Shown here piece by piece: positions 24,582-33,471 of a DNA stretch of 64,000 nucleotides. Each line of letters starts with the position of its first letter. Within the stretch, counting starts at the first letter, position 1. A program made the position numbers and the translations under genes. The notes under the pieces are model-generated. The model searched no databases. It was not told the DNA's origin and was given only the letters and a program-made list of their open reading frames with translations. Source of the stretch: CAXBBB01 sp963841855. Lineage in GTDB: Bacteria > Bacteroidota > Rhodothermia > Rhodothermales > BA12. The DNA is taken from contig CAWJEJ010000003.1 in the NCBI GenBank assembly GCA_963841855.1, positions 372,001 through 436,000 on the forward strand, in the 5' to 3' direction.

Positions 24582-27029
24582 TCACAACAGGCAGCGGGCG
24601 GCGTGGAGCAGGTCGGCGTAGACGCCCGATGCGGTGATGTCGCGTCCAGCACCGGCGCCGCTGACGGTGAGCGCGCGCGGATAGCGGCGGCTCGTCAAGG
24701 CGAGCGCGTTGTCCATGCCGGACAGGCGGCCGAAGACAGTGTCGGGCGATACCGACTCAATGCCGGTCTGGAGCGTCAGAGCGCCCCCGGACGCATCCAG
24801 CCGGGCGAGGTAGGTCAGGCGGTGGTCTGGCGCGAGTTCCGAGCGGCGTCGCTCCCACTCGTCGTCGAGTTCGGGCAGGCGCTTCATGAACGCGTCGACC
24901 GAGAGGCTGGCCCAGTCGGTGGGATAGAGCGCGTCGACCGATACGTTCCGCAGTTCGGCCTCGAACCCGGCGACGCGGGCAAGCGTGAGCAGTTTGCGCG
25001 CCACGTCTAGTCCGCTCAGGTCGTCGCGCGGATCGGGCTCGGTGAACCCTCGGGCGCGCGCATCGCCGACGGCGTCCGAGAACGCCGCGCCGTCGGTGAC
25101 CTGCCCGAGCACGTAGGCCAGCGTACCGCTGAACACGCCGTCGATGTGAGAGACGGGATCGCCCGACGACACCACGTCGCGCAACGTGCCAACGAGGGGA
25201 AGTGCCGCTCCGACGGTCGTCTCGTAGAAAAACGGAGTTCTACGCGACAGCTCGGCTAGCTGATCGAACGTGGCTTGATCGCGCGTATTGGCCCGCTTGT
25301 TCGGCGTGACGACGCCCACTCCGGCGCGCAGCAACTCGGCGTATCGATCCGGAACGGCTTCCGACGCGGTGCAGTCGACGAGGACGCGCCGTCCGGGGCG
25401 CTCGACGAGCCACGTGACGAGCGCGTCGAGGTCGGCAGGCTCGCCGCCGTCGAGCAGCGACTCCGGATCTGCCAAAGCGTCGAGCCCGCTTGGGTCCATC
25501 CGCATTCGGCGCGAGTTCGAGACGCCGACCAGTCGAAGTGGCACGTCGGCACCGGCCAGCATCGGCAGCAGTGCGCGCCCGACACCCCCTGTAGCTCCGA
25601 CGAGCGCCACCTGCACGGCGCCTGGTCCGTCGATTCGAAACGCGTCGTGCACCGCGTGAACGGCTTTGGCGACGACGCGCTCCTCGACGACCGTCGTCAG
25701 GCTGTTTTGCGCTGCGCTCATCCCAATCGCCATCACGTTGACGCCCACTTGCCCCAGCGCCGCGAACAGCCGCCCAGCCACGCCGCTCTGCTCGCGCATG
25801 CCGTTACCCACCGCCGTCACGACCGCGCACCTGCGCACGACGCCGACGTGGGAGATGTCGCCGCGCGTCAGTTCGAGAGCGAATGCCCGCTCCAACACCG
25901 CCTGCGCCTGGCCCGCCTGATCGTCGCGCACGACCAGCGTCAGGCTCTGCTCGCTCGACGCTTGAGTGGCGAAGTAGACGTTGCCGACCGCAGCCACAGC
26001 CTCGAACGCACGCGCCGTGATGCCGCGCACGCCGACCATGCCCGGCCCCTCAAGGGTTACCAGGGCCACGTCGCGAATCGTGGTGACGGCGCGGACGGCC
26101 TCTCCGTTGGGAAGAGCTGTCGTCGTGATCAGCGTGCCGGGAGCGTCGGGGTTGAACGTGTTCTTGATGAGCAGCGGCAAGTCACGCTCGATCAGCGGAC
26201 GCATCGTGCGCGGATGAAGCACCTTAGCCCCGAAGTAGGCCAGCTCGGCCGCCTCGGCAAAGTGCAGGATCGGCATCGGGCGCGCTTCGGGCACGAGCCT
26301 GGGGTCTGCCGTCAGCACACCGTCGACATCGGTCCAGATCACGATCCGCTCGGCCCCCAACGCGCCCGCCAGAATGGTTGCGGTGTAGTCGCTGCCCGAG
26401 CGCCCGAGCGTCGTAGTGACTCCAGCCTCGGTCGACGCCCGAAAGCCCGTCACGACAGTGATCTCGCCGTCGGGCACGCCAGCGAAGTGCGCTCGGATGA
26501 GACCGCCCGTGATGTCGAAGTCCACCGTCGCCTCGCCAAACCGGTCATCCGTCCGCACGACGAGTGCGCTGTCCAGCTCGGATGCGCCCAGTCCTCGCGC
26601 CCGAAATGCCGCCGCGACGAGAGGAACGCTCAGCCGCTCGCCCGCCCCCGCGATGCTGTCGAGCGCGCGCGGCGTGCACTCGCGCAAGAGGTAGATGCCT
26701 TCGAGCAGGTCCGACACGAGATCGAACTGCACGGCCAACTCGGCGCTGATCGCGTCGAACTCGCCCGGCAGCGCGAGCTCTTCGAGCACCTGCTCGTGCC
26801 GCACGCGGAGGCGACCGATATGCGCTCGGAAGTCGCCCGTCCGTTCGAGTGCCGCCCGAGCCGCCTCTAGGAGCGCGTCGGTGACTCCCCCCATCGCAGA
26901 GGCGACGACGATCTTTTGCGCCTCATCATCTTCCCGTGCGACCAGATCAACGGCGCGGCGGATGCGGTCTGCGTCGCGAAGCGAGGAGCCGCCGAACTTG
27001 AACACGCCGTGTCGCCGGGGAGTAACCAT
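24582..27029 (-). CDS. thrA: bifunctional aspartokinase / homoserine dehydrogenase
   Basis: A fused 815-residue enzyme for the first and third steps from aspartate to threonine and methionine. Residues 1-290 are aspartate kinase (FKFGGSSLRDADRIR, VTGFRASTEAGVTTTLGRSGSDYTA). Residues about 310-455 are two ACT repeats for feedback control. From about 470 a homoserine dehydrogenase follows, with the nucleotide motif GATGGVGRALLP, then TPNKRAN and the catalytic-domain block DDLSGLDVARKLLTLAR. Length and order match ThrA. The ATG at 27029 lies 135 bases from tRNA-Ala, which is divergent. Threonine probably inhibits it, as in relatives. Confidence 0.96.
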   Translation of the reverse strand: MVTPRRHGVFKFGGSSLRDADRIRRAVDLVAREDDEAQKIVVASAMGGVTDALLEAARAALERTGDFRAHIGRLRVRHEQVLEELALPGEFDAISAELAVQFDLVSDLLEGIYLLRECTPRALDSIAGAGERLSVPLVAAAFRARGLGASELDSALVVRTDDRFGEATVDFDITGGLIRAHFAGVPDGEITVVTGFRASTEAGVTTTLGRSGSDYTATILAGALGAERIVIWTDVDGVLTADPRLVPEARPMPILHFAEAAELAYFGAKVLHPRTMRPLIERDLPLLIKNTFNPDAPGTLITTTALPNGEAVRAVTTIRDVALVTLEGPGMVGVRGITARAFEAVAAVGNVYFATQASSEQSLTLVVRDDQAGQAQAVLERAFALELTRGDISHVGVVRRCAVVTAVGNGMREQSGVAGRLFAALGQVGVNVMAIGMSAAQNSLTTVVEERVVAKAVHAVHDAFRIDGPGAVQVALVGATGGVGRALLPMLAGADVPLRLVGVSNSRRMRMDPSGLDALADPESLLDGGEPADLDALVTWLVERPGRRVLVDCTASEAVPDRYAELLRAGVGVVTPNKRANTRDQATFDQLAELSRRTPFFYETTVGAALPLVGTLRDVVSSGDPVSHIDGVFSGTLAYVLGQVTDGAAFSDAVGDARARGFTEPDPRDDLSGLDVARKLLTLARVAGFEAELRNVSVDALYPTDWASLSVDAFMKRLPELDDEWERRRSELAPDHRLTYLARLDASGGALTLQTGIESVSPDTVFGRLSGMDNALALTSRRYPRALTVSGAGAGRDITASGVYADLLHAARCLL

Positions 27030-27121
27030 GAGAGCAGAAAGGTGCGAGTGAGCGAGGGAGGTAGTATCGTGCGCCAGCCGGTAGGCAGTCGATGAAAAGC
27101 GCGTAAGGGCTTCCGCTCGCC

Positions 27122-27152
27122 TTGCGGCCCCGATCCGGACTCCGTATCCTAG
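27122..27152 (+). promoter_or_regulatory. candidate tRNA-Ala promoter
   Basis: TTGCGG at 27122-27127 and TATCCT at 27145-27150 are separated by 17 bases and end 13 bases before the tRNA. This matches general sigma-70 spacing. Confidence 0.5.
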
Positions 27153-27163
27153 CCGTCCACATC

Positions 27164-27236
27164 GGGGCCTTAGCTCAGTTGGTAGAGCGCTTCAATGGCA
27201 TTGAAGAGGTCAGCGGTTCGATTCCGCTAGGCTCCA
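27164..27236 (+). tRNA. tRNA-Ala (GGC)
   Basis: The acceptor GGGGCCT pairs with AGGCTCC (one G-U). The D arm is GCTCAGTTGGTAGAGC. The anticodon arm is CTTCA-ATGGCAT-TGAAG with anticodon GGC. The T arm is AGCGG-TTCGATT-CCGCT. Discriminator A; the 3' CCA is not encoded. Confidence 0.97.
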
Positions 27237-27242
27237 CCCCCG

Positions 27243-27287
27243 AAAACGGCCCGGAAACCTGATTAAACAGCGTTTTCGGGCCGTTTT
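27243..27287. terminator. long GC-rich hairpin behind tRNA-Ala
   Basis: AAAACGGCCCGGAAAC pairs with GTTTTCGGGCCGTTTT with one wobble pair and a 13-base loop. The A-tract on one side and T-tract on the other make it a possible bidirectional terminator between the tRNA and the convergent Fic relic. Confidence 0.85.
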
Positions 27288-27310
27288 GCTTTGAGCACAG
27301 TTGGCGGGCG

Positions 27311-28056
27311 TTAGCGCCCCCAAATGCCCCGTTCTGCCGCGAAAGATGGTCCATGCATGGACCATCTTTTCGAGACCATGCCCCTCGTCACGCAGAAGTC
27401 AGGCCGTACCATGTCGACCGGCCGCTTCCGTGGCGCGCTAGCAGTCTGCGCTCGACCAGTTCCGTCCTGGAACGGGTGGATTGCCAGGAAGACGTCCACG
27501 AACACGCCGATGGGTAAGAGCGAATGCCAGCGCCCATGCTCGCGCTCGTGGTGCCACCAACGGATCAGCTCGGTCATGCGCAGCGGCATCTCGAACGGCG
27601 TGGCGGTCTCGAATACGACGCCGACCATGTTGCCCTCAGCATCGAAAGCGGCGACGCGTTGCGCAGCGTTTTGTACTGGCCTCGGCGCCGCTCGTCCTTG
27701 GTGCTGCGCCGCAGCAAGTCGCGATGCAGCTATTTGACGTGATTCTCGGTGAGAAGAATGTCGGCCTACGACTCGAAGACGGCTTCCATGACGCCGGCGT
27801 ACCTAGCGATCTCCTGCTCGTCACGCGTGTCTATTCGGTTTACCTCGATCTTGCCCAAAAGCTGCCCGATCTCGCAGTTGGTGAGCGTGCTGCCTTCGAT
27901 ACGTGTCGAAGAGCCGATGCTTTCGATCGTGGCGACGCGCCTGCAAGCGCTCAAGGGAGAGCGTGCCCAGCGCACGCCAGGTGCCCTTGAACTCGTCGAT
28001 CTAGCAACGAGCGCGAGCAGTTCGGGCGCGATGCGGGTGGTGTCAGTACGAATCAT
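27311..28056 (-). pseudogene. decayed Fic-family protein gene
   Basis: Reads as a Fic protein only across several lesions. The N-terminus (IAPELLALVA) shifts frame into IDEFKGTWRALGTLSLERLQA and back to RRVATIESIGSSTRIEGS. A TAG stop at 27730-27732 interrupts the stretch before LHRDLLRRSTKDE. Another shift precedes VAAFDAEGNMVGVVFETATPFE. The catalytic motif reads HPFQDGTGR instead of HPFxDGNGR, and the domain after it is lost. Intact relatives AMPylate target proteins. Its position next to tRNA-Ala and its many lesions indicate an old accessory gene in decay. Confidence 0.85.
27342..27369. repeat. 28-bp perfect palindrome
   Basis: AAAGATGGTCCATG followed directly by its complement CATGGACCATCTTT, with no loop, lies in the 3' part of the Fic relic. 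As RNA it would fold with four extra T behind it on the plus strand; as DNA it is an ideal dimer site. Confidence 0.9.
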
Positions 28057-28293
28057 GCCCGATTGACATTACGCTCTCACCTGTGCTGCTGCTGCCCCGG
28101 TGCTCGAATGGTCGGGAAGCACTTTGCTCACTTTTCGTCCGCAAGTGCTGGCAATCGGCTGCGAGCCTTGCTCGACTCGGAAGAGAGGTAACAGACGAGA
28201 GTTCTTCCCCGATAGACGCCTGAATCGTGCGACTTAGTGCCGATCCGTCGAGGGAAGACTTTCCGGTTATCGCGCGTTGCGGGTCTCACTTCC

Positions 28294-30693
28294 ATGACTC
28301 CCGAGATCATTTCGACTTACCCGCCCCTCGCTTCTGTCCTCCGCCCACGATCACATGCGTACAGCATTTCCTGCCGTTTGCGGATAGCAGCGCTTGCCCT
28401 TCTGATCTTTCCGCTGAGCGCAAGCGCGCAGAGCATAACCGGCCGCGTCGTCGATGCCGTGACGCAGGAGACGCTGCCCGGCGCCAGCGTCGTCGTGCTC
28501 GGAACGGACGGCGCCGTTCTCACGGGAGCCGCCACGAGCGTCGACGGCACCTTTGCGATCAGCGGCGTCGCGCCCGGCACGTACCGCGTCCGCGCATCCT
28601 ACGTGAGCTACGATGAGCGCGTCGTCGGCGACGTGGTCGTGCAGGGTAGCAGGCCGACGTTCGTGCTCTTCGAAATGAGGCAGACCGTGACGGAAGCGGG
28701 CGACGAGGTCGTCGTGACGGGCAGCCTGTTCGACGACGCGCCCGACGCGCCGACTTCGGTCACGACGCTAGGACCCGAAGAGATCAGACGCACACCGGGT
28801 GGACAGAACGACATCTCGCGCTCGCTGCTGGCGCTTCCCGGCGTGAGCGGCGGCGTCGACAACCGCAACGACCTGCTGGTGCGCGGCGGCGGGCCGAGCG
28901 AGAACGCTTACTTCGTCGACGGCATCGAGATACCGCAGATCAACCATTTCTCGACGCAGGGCGCGGCGGGCGGTGCGCTGGGCCTGCTCAACGTCGACTT
29001 CATCCGCGAGGCCACGTTCTATACCGGTGGCTTTCCGGCGCGCTACGGCGACGCGGCCTCGTCCGTCTTGGTGATCGAGAACCGTCCCGGAAGCCCCGAG
29101 ACGCTGGCGGGCGACTTCACCGTCGGCGCGACCGAGGCGGCGCTTTCGCTCGACGGCGCGTGGGGCAACGATTTCAACTGGACGTTCTCGGCGCGGCGCA
29201 GCTACCTGCAATTTCTGTTCGAGCTGATCGACCTGCCCATCCGCCCGGCGTACTGGGATTTCCAGAGTAGGGTCGAGTGGTCGCCGACGCCTAGCGACCG
29301 ATTGGTCTATTTCGGCTTATGGGCCGTCGACGACTTCGACATCGTGCAGCCCGACGACCCGGACGACTTCCAAGGATTCGAGACGGCCTCGCGCGTGCTC
29401 GACAACGACCAGCGCGGCTACACGTCGGGCGTGTCGTGGCGCAGACTCGTACCGGGCGGCTTCGTCACGACAGCCGTCAGCCGAAGCTACCAGGAGTTCG
29501 CTTTTCGCGACCGGGACGAAACCGGCGACGCGCTGCTTTCGAACGACGCCGAGGAAGCCGTCTGGCGCCTGCGCTCCGACGGCGACTTCCGTCTGAGCCG
29601 CGCGCTCACGCTCGGCGTCGGCGGCGGCGCCTCGCGCGAGACCATCGTGAGCGACTTCTTCCAGCGCGCCACGCCCGCCACGCCGTTCGATACCGACCTG
29701 GCGTTCGGCACCGATCTGGCACTCTGGAAAGGCTTCGGCTACGCGCAGATCACGCAGAGCGCGCTGGGCGGACGCCTGTCGCTCACGGCCGGACTGCGCG
29801 CCGACGCGACGGGCTTTCTTGACCAGACGGCAACCGTTTCGCCCCGGCTGAGCGCGTCGTACGACCTGACGAGCAGGTGGCAGGTAAGCACCGCGCTGGG
29901 CCGCTTCACCCAGTCGCCCGAGTTGGTGTCGCTCTCGGTGCGGCAGGGCGGCGACTACGTCAACCGCGGACTGGACTGGATCGACGTGCAGCAGATCGTC
30001 GGTGGACTGGCCTTCTCGCCCGCTCCCGACTTGCGGCTTTCGGCCGAGGGCTACTTCAAGGGCTACACCGACTATCCCGTCTCGCTCTCGGATCCGCGCA
30101 TCTCGCTGGCCAACCTGGGCGGCGACTTTGGAACGGTCGGCGCTGAGCCGCTCACGTCCGATGGCGAGGGCCGCGCCTATGGTATCGAGCTGTCGGCGCA
30201 GAAGCGGCTCACGTCGCGCTTCTACGGGCTGGGCAGCTACACGCTCGGGTGGAGCGAGTTTACCGGAGCCGACGGCGTCTACAAGCCCAGCGCGTGGGAC
30301 GTGCGCCACAACGTATCGGCGACGGGCGGCGTGCGGCTGGGCAGGTGGGAGATCGGCAGCAAGCTGAGCGTGCTCTCGGGGCGCCCCTTCACGCCGTTCG
30401 ACCTAGCCGCGAGCGAGCAGGAGTACGCGCTCTCGCGCCGAGGCGTGCGCGACCTGGACCGCTTGAACAGCGAGCGCACCGGCGCCTACTCGCGGCTCGA
30501 CGTGCGCGTCGACCGCCGCTTCTCGATCAGCAGCCGCATCAACGGCGTCGTCTACGTCGACGTGCAGAACGTGCTGGACCAGGAGAACGTGTTCTCGCTC
30601 GAATACACCGAGGATCCGTCCGAGCCGGACCGCTTGCGCGAGCAGACCAACGTCGGCCGCCTGCCGACGATTGGGTTCAGCATCGAGTTTTGA
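28294..30693 (+). CDS. TonB-dependent outer-membrane receptor with carboxypeptidase-like N-terminal domain
   Basis: About 799 residues from the ATG at 28294; an earlier ATG at 28237 is possible. The signal peptide (LRIAALALLIFPLSASAQS) leads to a carboxypeptidase-regulatory-like beta-sandwich (ITGRVVDAVTQETLPGASVVV ... APGTYRVRASYVSYD). A plug follows (DISRSLLALPGVSGG, LLVRGGGPSENAYFVDGIEIP), then a 22-strand-type barrel ending GFSIEF with a terminal Phe. It imports a substrate too large for porins, powered by TonB. No SusD partner or ligand-specific gene lies beside it, so the substrate is unknown. Confidence 0.93.
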   Translation: MTPEIISTYPPLASVLRPRSHAYSISCRLRIAALALLIFPLSASAQSITGRVVDAVTQETLPGASVVVLGTDGAVLTGAATSVDGTFAISGVAPGTYRVRASYVSYDERVVGDVVVQGSRPTFVLFEMRQTVTEAGDEVVVTGSLFDDAPDAPTSVTTLGPEEIRRTPGGQNDISRSLLALPGVSGGVDNRNDLLVRGGGPSENAYFVDGIEIPQINHFSTQGAAGGALGLLNVDFIREATFYTGGFPARYGDAASSVLVIENRPGSPETLAGDFTVGATEAALSLDGAWGNDFNWTFSARRSYLQFLFELIDLPIRPAYWDFQSRVEWSPTPSDRLVYFGLWAVDDFDIVQPDDPDDFQGFETASRVLDNDQRGYTSGVSWRRLVPGGFVTTAVSRSYQEFAFRDRDETGDALLSNDAEEAVWRLRSDGDFRLSRALTLGVGGGASRETIVSDFFQRATPATPFDTDLAFGTDLALWKGFGYAQITQSALGGRLSLTAGLRADATGFLDQTATVSPRLSASYDLTSRWQVSTALGRFTQSPELVSLSVRQGGDYVNRGLDWIDVQQIVGGLAFSPAPDLRLSAEGYFKGYTDYPVSLSDPRISLANLGGDFGTVGAEPLTSDGEGRAYGIELSAQKRLTSRFYGLGSYTLGWSEFTGADGVYKPSAWDVRHNVSATGGVRLGRWEIGSKLSVLSGRPFTPFDLAASEQEYALSRRGVRDLDRLNSERTGAYSRLDVRVDRRFSISSRINGVVYVDVQNVLDQENVFSLEYTEDPSEPDRLREQTNVGRLPTIGFSIEF

Positions 30694-30700
30694 ACGCTGC

Positions 30701-31467
30701 CTACGCAGCCGCCTCGCCCGTCAGCCAAGCCCACGCTCGGGACTCGCCGCTTCTTGGGTGATAGCGCACATCGGCGAACGTCAGCAAGTCCAGCGATTCT
30801 ACCAAGGGACGCAGAGCGCCTGGGCCTATGACGGCGCACTGCGTCACCCTTCGCAGCGGCGCGCGGTCGGCGGAGAGTAGCGGCGCGGCGAATGCGGCCA
30901 TCGGAAGCGCTCGGTACGGATCGACGGGAGCAGCAGCGAGACGGTTTCGTGTGAGCGAATCGCCTGATGCAGATCGTCCATGTCAGCCAGCGTCGGCGGC
31001 GTCCAAAGCGCGAAGGCTACGATGGGCGGCCTGCCGTGCTGCGAGGCGGGCGTACCGAAGAGCTGTGTCATGCTCCGCTCGGGAGGCGGAATCTGAGCCG
31101 ATGCCCACGCACGGGCCGCTCCGACGCGCGCGGTGGTGAACCGGCGGATCTGCGTGGTCGGAAGCAGCCGGTTCACCTTCCGGATCAGTGGTGCCATCCA
31201 GGCGGCAGCGCCCAGTAGCGCTACGCGGCGTACGCGGACCATGACGCCCAGCAGCGACATCAGACTCGGCCAGCAGCGTGACGGAACGTCCGAGGCAATA
31301 TCGCCGCACGTGGACAGGTCAATGAGTACGCCCATCGACTCGGCTCCGGGTAGTTCACCAGCAGCGCTCAGGATCAGGCGAGCGCAGTCGTCGACGTCTT
31401 CGCGGTCGAGCGTGCCTACGACGTACGTCTGGGTCAGGTGGGAGACCGTTATGGGATGGTGGTTCAC
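30701..31467 (-). pseudogene. tandem SpoIIAA-like protein, copy 1, with one frameshift
   Basis: Starts at the GTG at 31467 (VNHHPITVSHLTQTYVVG), 17 bases after the MscS stop. Two SpoIIAA-like (STAS-fold) repeats of about 120 residues each: the first ends IRRFTTARVGAARAWAS, the second starts PPIVAFALWTPPTLADMDDL. The second changes frame near 30898, where the expected product continues as FAAPLLSADRAPLRRVTQCAVIGPG to a normal end (SRAWAWLTG). One missing base explains it. It is the last gene of the efflux operon and a paralogue of the genes at 32626 and 43943. Confidence 0.75.
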
Positions 31468-31483
31468 AAGCGGGCGCGCGTTT

Positions 31484-32629
31484 CTAGTCACGAGCGATTT
31501 CAGGTCGTGCCGAGCCGCTGGCGACATGGAGCGGAAACGGCGTGTCGGCGTCCATGAGGAGGGTCTGGGTCGGATAGGCGAAACCGATGTCTGCGCTGGT
31601 GAACTGGGCAAACAGGTCAAGCAGGATGCCTTGCTTGGCGTCCATGTGGGTGGTGAAGTCGGGCGAGAGCAGCCAGTAGACGATCTCGAAGTCGAGCGAG
31701 TAGGCTCCCATGCCCGCAAAATGCGCACGATCGAAGCGAACGAGTGGGCGCGGTTCGTCGCCGGACGACTCGACGATCTGGCGCAGCATATCGGGAATCG
31801 CTGCGAGAACGGCGGGCGGCGTTTGGTAAACGACGCCGACGGTTAGCACGACGCGGCGCTCTTCCATGCGCTGGTAGTTGCGGATGCGGCTCGCGAGCAG
31901 GTCTCCGTTCGAGAACACGATCTGCTCGCCGCCCAGGCTGAGCACGCGAGTCGATTTGAGGCCGATGTGCTCGACCGTCCCCTTCTCCTCGCCGACGACC
32001 AGGAAATCACCGATCACGAACGGGCGGTCGAGGATGATCGAGAGCGAGGCAAAGAGATCGCCCAGAATGCTCTGCACGGCCAGACCGATGGCAATGCCGG
32101 TGATGCCAATGCCCGCGACGAGCGTCGTCACGTTGATGCCCGAGAGCGTGAGCAGCGCCAGCAGCACGACCGACCAGAGCGCGATCCGCAGCAGCACGCT
32201 CGCCGCCTGCATCGTCGTGACCGAAGCGGCGTCGCTATCGAGGTGCCGGCGGCGGTAGCCGGTCGACCACATGGCGATCACGCCATCGCCCCAACGCCCG
32301 ATCTGCAAGGCGAGTGCAAATCCGAAAATCCACGCCGTGCCGCGTACGCCGCGCCCGTCCCACACTAGTACGGCGGCTACGAGCAGCGCGGCGGCGAAGA
32401 GGAAGTAGTCGCGCGTGCGGTCGACGAGCAGTTCGGCGACGCGCTCGGCCCGGCTCTGCTGGGTCCGCTTCGTCCGGTCGATGACGGCGCTCATCGCCCT
32501 TCGGATAAGCCCCATCAGCGCCGTCGCCAGCACGACCCCGACGACGAGCAAGAGCCACTCGGCAGCGGTCGCGCCCAGCCACGTCATTTCGCGCAGCGCG
32601 TCGGGCAGCAGAGTAGTAAGGTCGATCAC
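31484..32629 (-). CDS. MscS-family mechanosensitive channel
   Basis: A 381-residue small-conductance channel if it starts at the GTG at 32629, whose TGA overlap (GTGA) couples it to the upstream SpoIIAA-like gene; an ATG at 32653 is the alternative. Three or four N-terminal helices are followed by the pore helix TLVAGIGITGIAIGLAVQSILGDLFASL and the MscS beta-domain (DRPFVIGDFLVVGEEKGTVEHIGLKSTRV, then FSNGDLLASRIRNYQ). It opens under membrane tension to release solutes. Its place among efflux and lipid-hydrolase genes points to envelope-stress protection. Confidence 0.93.
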   Translation of the reverse strand: MIDLTTLLPDALREMTWLGATAAEWLLLVVGVVLATALMGLIRRAMSAVIDRTKRTQQSRAERVAELLVDRTRDYFLFAAALLVAAVLVWDGRGVRGTAWIFGFALALQIGRWGDGVIAMWSTGYRRRHLDSDAASVTTMQAASVLLRIALWSVVLLALLTLSGINVTTLVAGIGITGIAIGLAVQSILGDLFASLSIILDRPFVIGDFLVVGEEKGTVEHIGLKSTRVLSLGGEQIVFSNGDLLASRIRNYQRMEERRVVLTVGVVYQTPPAVLAAIPDMLRQIVESSGDEPRPLVRFDRAHFAGMGAYSLDFEIVYWLLSPDFTTHMDAKQGILLDLFAQFTSADIGFAYPTQTLLMDADTPFPLHVASGSARPEIARD

Positions 32630-33471
32630 GATGCGTCGGCAGAGTCGAGCCATAAGAGCGCGTCGGCCTCAGCGCCGGCGTCGAAGCGGCATACTTCGGC
32701 GGTTTGGAGACGCGACGACAGCGCGACCATCCCCGCAACCCACTCGGGACCGCCGACGAACGCGATACGCCGAATGCGGTCGGCATAGGGCGAAGAGCGG
32801 CGCATGTCGTCGGCGCTCCCGACATGCATCTGCTCACCGGGAATGCGCACCAGCAAGTCGACGCAGGCATGGGAGTGCAGTGCGCGTTCGATGGCGGCGT
32901 CGACTCGTGTGCGGTTGGACGCGCTCATCGGCCCGCGAGCGACGAGCACGACCAGATCGGTCCGGGGTGAGTCTACGATGCGGACACCGGAAGGGGCTGC
33001 TTTGCTCGGTTCAGGTTCGTGGTCGGTCGTGAGCCAGCGCATCGCGCCGCGTGCGTCGTAGAAATGCTGCATCGGCTTGCCCGTGACCAGACTCGCCAGG
33101 CCGAGCGGTCCGCGCAGCCAGTCGGGGCCGATCACGGCGTAGCGGTCCAGGCGCGAGAGCACGTCGCGTTCGAGCCGGAATAGTCCCGACGTGAGCGCAC
33201 CTGCCGTCACGCGGCTCACCCGCTCGATAGAGACCAGTAGGCGAATCGTATCGTGCGCTTCGACGTCCGTCCGCAGCGCGGCGACATCGGCGGCGGTGAC
33301 GGGGCCGAAGACGGAGTATGCCAATACCGGGATGGCAGACGACGCGCTGGACACCTCGGACGAACGCAGCCGCCGGATACCCCGAGCGTGGGGCGGCTGG
33401 GTCGGTTCGGAGGCCGGATCGGGCGCGTTGGGACGGGCAGTCATGAGCGGAGGGGATGGGTGAACAGGCAT
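32626..33471 (-). CDS. tandem SpoIIAA-like protein, copy 2
   Basis: A 281-residue protein whose ATG at 33471 overlaps the patatin stop as TGATG, a sign of translational coupling. After a Pro-rich, disordered N-terminus it has two SpoIIAA-like repeats. The first runs from IPVLAYSVFGPVTAADVAALRTD through IRLLVSIERV and LDRYAVIGPDWL to ARGAMRWL. The second runs from RTDLVVLVARGPMSASNRTRVDAA through VDLLVRIPG and IRRIAFVGGPEWV to ADALLWL. SpoIIAA-like domains are STAS-fold proteins thought to touch lipids or partner proteins. There is no catalytic motif. It is probably soluble and acts with its neighbours at the inner membrane. Confidence 0.82.
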   Translation of the reverse strand: MPVHPSPPLMTARPNAPDPASEPTQPPHARGIRRLRSSEVSSASSAIPVLAYSVFGPVTAADVAALRTDVEAHDTIRLLVSIERVSRVTAGALTSGLFRLERDVLSRLDRYAVIGPDWLRGPLGLASLVTGKPMQHFYDARGAMRWLTTDHEPEPSKAAPSGVRIVDSPRTDLVVLVARGPMSASNRTRVDAAIERALHSHACVDLLVRIPGEQMHVGSADDMRRSSPYADRIRRIAFVGGPEWVAGMVALSSRLQTAEVCRFDAGAEADALLWLDSADAS

